DNA of 21,054 nt from positions 1,362,642-1,383,695 of the forward strand of contig BFEA01000412.1 of NCBI GenBank assembly GCA_003427395.1, written 5' to 3'. A model generated the notes under the pieces. That model was not told the origin of the DNA. It ran no database searches and saw nothing but the letters and a program-made list of their open reading frames with translations. Origin of the DNA: Chara braunii (lineage: Eukaryota > Streptophyta > Charophyceae > Charales > Characeae). A program made the position numbers and the translations under genes. Below, one piece after another: positions 17,197 through 21,054 of this stretch (position 1 is the stretch's first letter; each line of letters starts with the position of its first letter).

Positions 17197-18054
17197 TACG
17201 TAGCACCATGTTCTCATTCGGAGGCGAAAAAGCACATGTTCGCCCGAACGCGAACAAGCACCCAAAACCCTCCGAACGCGAACATAAAAAAAAAAAGTCC
17301 TCAGAAAAGTCTGAAAGAAATATATGCTGTGTAAAATAACAATATAAGCAACTTTTGGATTGGAGTCATGTTCAAATTCATAGCCAATCATGAGTTAAGA
17401 ACTATGGTTAACTTACCAAAGGTCTGACAATCGGACGTTTCCACCAGACGTCTCTATAGACGTAAGGCACCCTCGTCGTCCGGATTTCCGGACGACGACT
17501 TTTTGGCACTAAAAAATATATATATATATTATGACAGTGTTGCTCATGTCATAGAGACCCCCCATAGAAAAATTCAGAATCTTCTGAGCATTTGGTGATA
17601 GGGTACTATTTGGGGTGGGAGGGGGGGGTACAAGGGGTTTTGGTGGGGATAGTAAGGGTATAGCTGGGGATTAGAATCTTTGAAGATTTTTATCGTTTTT
17701 TTTACTGGCTCAAATGAGCCAAAATTTTGGTGGCATACACCTTATGCAAGGTAGAAGCCACATGATTTTTTTTCAATTTTTTTTTTTTTTTTTTTGCGCT
17801 AGGTCGGACATCCCCCGTCTGGTCCGATGTCCGACAAGACAGCCGGTCGGACATCCTGGACAGTCAGGGGGGTCCCGGACGTCCGATAAAACAACCTAGG
17901 TTAAGAATAAAAAACCAAAAAATATTTCATTTATTTTATTTTTTTTTACGAAAAAAATATGTTCGCCTGAACATGTCCGCGAGCTGTTCCCACGAACACG
18001 TCAACACGTTTGCGCGAACATGAAGTGGCACGAACATGTTCGTCGTGCTACGCA
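17197..18054. mobile_element. Foldback DNA element inserted in the reverse transcriptase (858 bp including a nested copy)
   Basis: Left end TACGTAGCAC and right end GTGCTACGCA are inverted repeats (9 of 10 match). The subterminal regions on both sides are packed with GAACATGTTCG- and GCGAACA-type palindromes (17224-17285 and 17951-18046). Flanking GTTACCGC duplications of 8-10 bp and long palindromic ends suggest a Mutator-like or foldback element. No transposase is present. When the element and one duplication are disregarded, the host reverse transcriptase phase continues correctly into YDVKNGYSHI, which confirms the borders. Its own sequence is about 350 bp; the rest is copy B at 17402-17899. 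Confidence 0.75.
17402..17899 (+). mobile_element. Non-autonomous DNA transposon, copy B (498 bp)
   Basis: It is flanked by perfect 8-bp target duplications GTTAAGAA at 17394-17401 and 17900-17907. Termini are CTATGGTTAACTTACC (left) and, read inward from the right, CTAGGTTGTTTTAT. It is homologous end to end with the inverted copy A at 13510-13985, including the hairpin at 17474-17484/17487-17497, a T run, the GGCTCAAATGAGCC palindrome near 17705 and repeated GTCCGA-type words near the right end. It has no transposase. It lies wholly inside the foldback element and is therefore the youngest insertion here. Confidence 0.88.
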
Positions 18055-18064
18055 GTTACCGCGT
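18055..18064. repeat. Target-site duplication, right copy (GTTACCGCGT)
   Basis: Right partner of 17187-17196. It directly precedes the resumed reverse transcriptase frame. Confidence 0.75.
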
Positions 18065-19320
18065 ACGACGTCAAAAACGGGTACTCCCACATCATGATCA
18101 ATGAAGAATCGAAAAATTATCTTGCATTCCAATGAAAGAATAAATATTTTCATTTCACCACTCTCTGTTTTGGAAATTGTTCAGCATGTTGGATCTTTAT
18201 TATGGCTATGCAAAAAGTAATCACCTCGCAAAGATTGAGATCCACATGTATCTTTTCCTACATTGATGACTGCCTAATGATGAAGTAAACCCACATTCAC
18301 ATCATGTGACCATCTTTTATCTACACATGTCTCCTTCATAAATTGACATTTTTTTTAAGCCTAAATAAATGTTCTTTTCTTCCATCTCGGGATGTGAAGT
18401 TCCTTGGATCCAACATTTATTCCTACTACAAGATGACTGCAATTTATGGAAAAAAAACCTTAAGAATATTAAGCACTATTCAGTCTATGCTATCCAGGAC
18501 TTCAGTTACAAGTACGAAAATTTCTCCCATTGTTGGAAAGCTAGCAACACTTGCCAATGTCTTTCAACCAGCGGTCACCTTTTGTTTTCATCTCCATCAA
18601 ACCTTTAACCCCAATGCTTGGGATAATCCCTTCCCCCTTTCAGAAGAAACTCAAAGTGACCTTAATTGGTGGCTAAATAACATACCGAGTCTCCGAATCA
18701 AAAGAAGGAGTTGGGCAATCAAGCCAATAGAACTAACTATTCAAACTTACGCTTCAGACTATGCAATGAGGGCTATCACCTACCCCAATCCAAGGAAAGA
18801 AAGAAAAATTGAGCATTCCTCTTCAAGATTTATGGTTGAAAACCTTCAGTACACATAAATAATTGTTTGCAGTATTTTACACCCTCTCTTTTGTTCGAAA
18901 TTATTTTTCCTGCTCTCCAATACGACTTCAGTCAAGTTGTCGGAGACAACGCAGGGGTAGTCGATTTGCTTAACAACTTGAAAGTCACCTGGCGCCATAA
19001 TCAACTCCCTCCTCATGAAGATAACAACTATTCGATTTGAAACCCTAGGGCAGATAAAACCCATTTGGGTACTCTGCGCTCCGAATACTGAAGTCTAAAA
19101 CTGACTCACTCTCAAAGTGGAAGGATTTTGTTGATTGGGGTCTTTCTCCCTATTTAATCTCCCAGATCTTCAAAAACAATGGATTACGCTAGGCCGACTT
19201 GTTTGCATCATAAAATCATCATGTCTGTAATTGCTTCGCGAAATTTGGTATAAACATTGCAATGATGTAGATGCTTTATTCTTCAATTGGCAGGAATTCT
19301 AGTGAGACTCATATCTTTGG
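18064..19320 (+). pseudogene. DIRS/PAT-type retrotransposon: 3' part of reverse transcriptase, RNase H and downstream domain
   Basis: The frame opens with YDVKNGYSHI (catalytic block, Asp present), then LAFQ-stop, FTTLCFGN and YIDD (18259-18270), the polymerase active-site motif. After two more stops comes a long open part (18343-18858) with KFLGSNI, VGKLATLA, WDNPFPLSEE and LNWWLNNI, the connection and RNase H pattern of DIRS/PAT elements. The RNase H start reads TYAS where TDAS is expected, so the first catalytic Asp is lost. Beyond 18858 the phase shifts, but DWGLSPYLISQIF (from 19133) and VDALFFNW (from 19265) fit the downstream region of the same family. No tyrosine recombinase, which these elements use for integration, is visible in the window. 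Confidence 0.72.
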
Positions 19321-20119
19321 TTTTTCCCTCTGCCACGCTGTCGGTGCGATGGTTTTTGCAAGCGACAGAAGATAAGTTTGGTTTAAAGTTCAAATATAAC
19401 ACGCCAGGCGCGGCTGCATCTGCGGCTTATGTTGGCTGGACGATTGACTAGAGTAGAGTGTATGGGCACGCAAATTTAAGGTGCGCGTGATTTTTATTTA
19501 TTGATGATTGAAGAGTCGGCGTGATCGCCGGCCAAATTTTCACTTCTGATTACACCAGGTTTGAGAAGATTTTGTCTCTTGACTGATGTGTTCCTTGTGG
19601 CTTGTGCGTATGTGTGGAGGACGATATTAACAATAAAATGAATTTTTAGAACATTTTCGGTAAGCCTGCGCACCGTGCAGATTTCATTTATTTAAAGCTT
19701 TCGTCAAAACTAGACCCAGTCTTGGGCATAACGTTAATGGTTATGGTGTCAAACTATCATCAAAGAGGTCCAGGGATCGAGGCCGAGTAGCGACGACGCA
19801 AGGATATCAGAGTGGCGCGAGGGGACCAAGGGGTCGAAGGTCGGCGGGGTTACCCCCCCCTCTCTTGGTTTTGTCGGCGGCGGCGTCAGAGCTGTGCTGG
19901 CGGGTTATTTTTCCTCGTTCGTCGTATTCTAGCGATTTAAAGTTTTTAAATATTTTTATTTATTATTATTTTGCTCAAGCACTCTTTGATCCAGACGCGA
20001 CGCTGGATTTGGAGGTCGTCGTGGTGATCGAGAACCTTGAGCGCGCGCCTCTTTTGTTTAACTTATAGGTTTCCTCACGTCGGGATGTTGACGAAAATCC
20101 TCTATCCTGCCTGTCTTGA
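19321..20119. other. No gene recognised
   Basis: If a recombinase domain of the retrotransposon existed it should lie here or beyond, but I see none of its residues. The frame at 19865-20068 has no supporting feature and spans an AT-rich tract near 19940. Confidence 0.4.
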
Positions 20120-20560
20120 AACACGGGCCACAGAGTTCAACGTCCATATGAGCCGGTGGGTGACTTCCCCATGAGGCGGAAGAAAGCTAAGAGGCAGAGA
20201 CTCTCCGCGGGTGCACCATCTGCTAACCACGATCTGCCGTGGGAGGTTGAGCATGAGCATGCCCGTTCGGGTCCGTGAAGCGCAGGGCCGGTCAAATAGA
20301 ATTGCCAAAGTCCTAAGTGTACCTTTTGCATGCACCTCTTTCCCGTTGACTTATGAGTTCCTTAGCCATTCGGGATGCTCGTGCGTTCAACGTACACGCG
20401 AACGAGTGGGTGATAAGCCCTCAAAATGGAAGAAAACCGGAATGGCGAGGGCTGTCGCGAGTGCATAGTCTGCCACCCGCCAATTGTAGAGGGAGGTTTG
20501 GGTGTGAGCATACCCGTGGGAGCCCATTGGCGTCGGACATTGGTTGGGTAGTGGCCGGGG
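20120..20560. repeat. Tandem duplication, 250-bp period
   Basis: GTTCAACGT at 20135 and 20385, GTGGGTGA at 20156 and 20406, and GGGAGGTT-GAGCAT-CCCG-like blocks at 20241 and 20491 are all exactly 250 bp apart. Overall identity is moderate. Overlapping open frames on both strands are not reliable as genes because both copies show unselected-looking substitutions. Confidence 0.75.
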
Positions 20561-20784
20561 GCGTCGGTGCGGAGGCCACGGTGCAACTCTGCCTACATAG
20601 GACCTTTGTTCACCAGGGCTGCCTATTACTACGGTCGAGAAATGTATCACGCCCAGTCCATTAAGGTCCGCGCTAGGCTAGTAACAGGCCGTGGCGCAAC
20701 CGGCTGTTCCGATGGGAGCTGGCTGTTGAAAGCTCGAGGTGGTAGCACCCTGAGTAGAGCGAGAGGGAGGACTGTCTGTGTGTC
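20561..20784. other. No feature recognised
   Basis: GC-rich sequence following the duplication. A weak third copy beginning near 20619 is possible but was not demonstrated. Confidence 0.35.
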
Positions 20785-20905
20785 CATTCAACTCGCAACG
20801 GGATTTATTCAACTCCGTTGAACCCGTTGAACGACCATGAGGCCCGAGTTGAATCCCCGTTGAACGATATAACGAGGGCTTCCCGTTGAATTCCGATCAA
20901 CGGGT
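20785..20905. repeat. Cluster of GTTGAA / TTCAAC palindromic words
   Basis: At least six GTTGAA or CAACGGG words occur in 120 bp, including a hairpin with TTCAAC (20808-20813) and GTTGAA (20817-20822) arms. The same word dominates the minisatellite at 1392-1516. Confidence 0.6.
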
Positions 20906-20985
20906 CGATCGCAATGGGGCTCGGACACGTGGCGGGACACGCGTGGAATAAAAAAAAGTAAAAAAAAAAAGTTGAAAAACCACCC

Positions 20986-21006
20986 TCTGTGTGTGTGTGT
21001 GTGTGT
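20986..21006. repeat. GT microsatellite
   Basis: About ten TG/GT units. Confidence 0.9.
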
Positions 21007-21034
21007 CTGGGGTGGGAGGGCGACCCATTCCCTA

Positions 21035-21054
21035 CCAATCAATCAATCAATCAA
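21035..21054. repeat. AATC microsatellite, cut by the window edge
   Basis: About five CAAT units running to the end of the window. Confidence 0.85.

Noticed and set aside
17297-17310. Minus-strand CTGAGGA as a second hammerhead core
   Set aside because: No matching GAAA element or complementary stems lie at the required distances.
15879-18320. Reassigned stop codons in the retrotransposon frame
   Set aside because: TAG, TAA and TGA all interrupt the frame along with a lost RNase H aspartate, which fits decay better than a variant code.

Overview
The window looks like gene-poor nuclear DNA from a eukaryote. It has long GA/CT and GATA microsatellites, many poly-A/T tracts, diverged tandem duplications, decayed transposons and a 500-N scaffold gap. 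Nothing identifies the species, and no intact cellular gene can be defended. Composition changes abruptly between blocks (AT-rich at about 3.7-4.7 kb and 12-19 kb, GC-richer at about 4.8-11.3 kb), which fits layered insertions or possibly a composite assembly.

Layout. 1-830: a higher-order satellite in which GA runs alternate with a conserved spacer. 1392-1516: a GTTGAAC minisatellite. 1895-2890: a diverged tandem duplication of about 500 bp. 4200-4570: a 190-bp tandem duplication between clusters of GTTCA palindromes. 4900-7330: a decayed coding block on the minus strand, rich in ambiguous bases. It has two adjacent compact reading frames of unknown family and a short stretch resembling the second-largest subunit of DNA-dependent RNA polymerase. 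8074-11226: a region very dense in perfect hairpins. It contains a 54-bp repeat, a close-packed series of seven hairpins at 9023-9304, and a 146-bp tandem dimer carrying a type III hammerhead ribozyme (9759-9811) and a second, core-damaged copy (9911-9961). The 500-N gap interrupts this region. 12321-12801: a short foldback element. 13510-13985: a non-autonomous DNA transposon. 15240-15332: a CT microsatellite. 15880-19320: a broken retrotransposon pol gene of DIRS/PAT type. An 858-bp foldback element interrupts it, and that element itself holds a second, inverted copy of the 13.5-kb transposon. 20120-20560: a 250-bp tandem duplication, followed by GTTGAA palindromes and GT and AATC microsatellites.

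How it fits together. The only clear functional chemistry is the self-cleaving RNA motif and the retrotransposon and DNA-transposon remnants. The strongest candidate for something undescribed is the hairpin-rich region with its tandem hammerhead dimer. It could be a retrozyme-like or other structured-RNA element. The nested insertions at 17.2-18.1 kb have readable target-site duplications and give a clear relative order of events.
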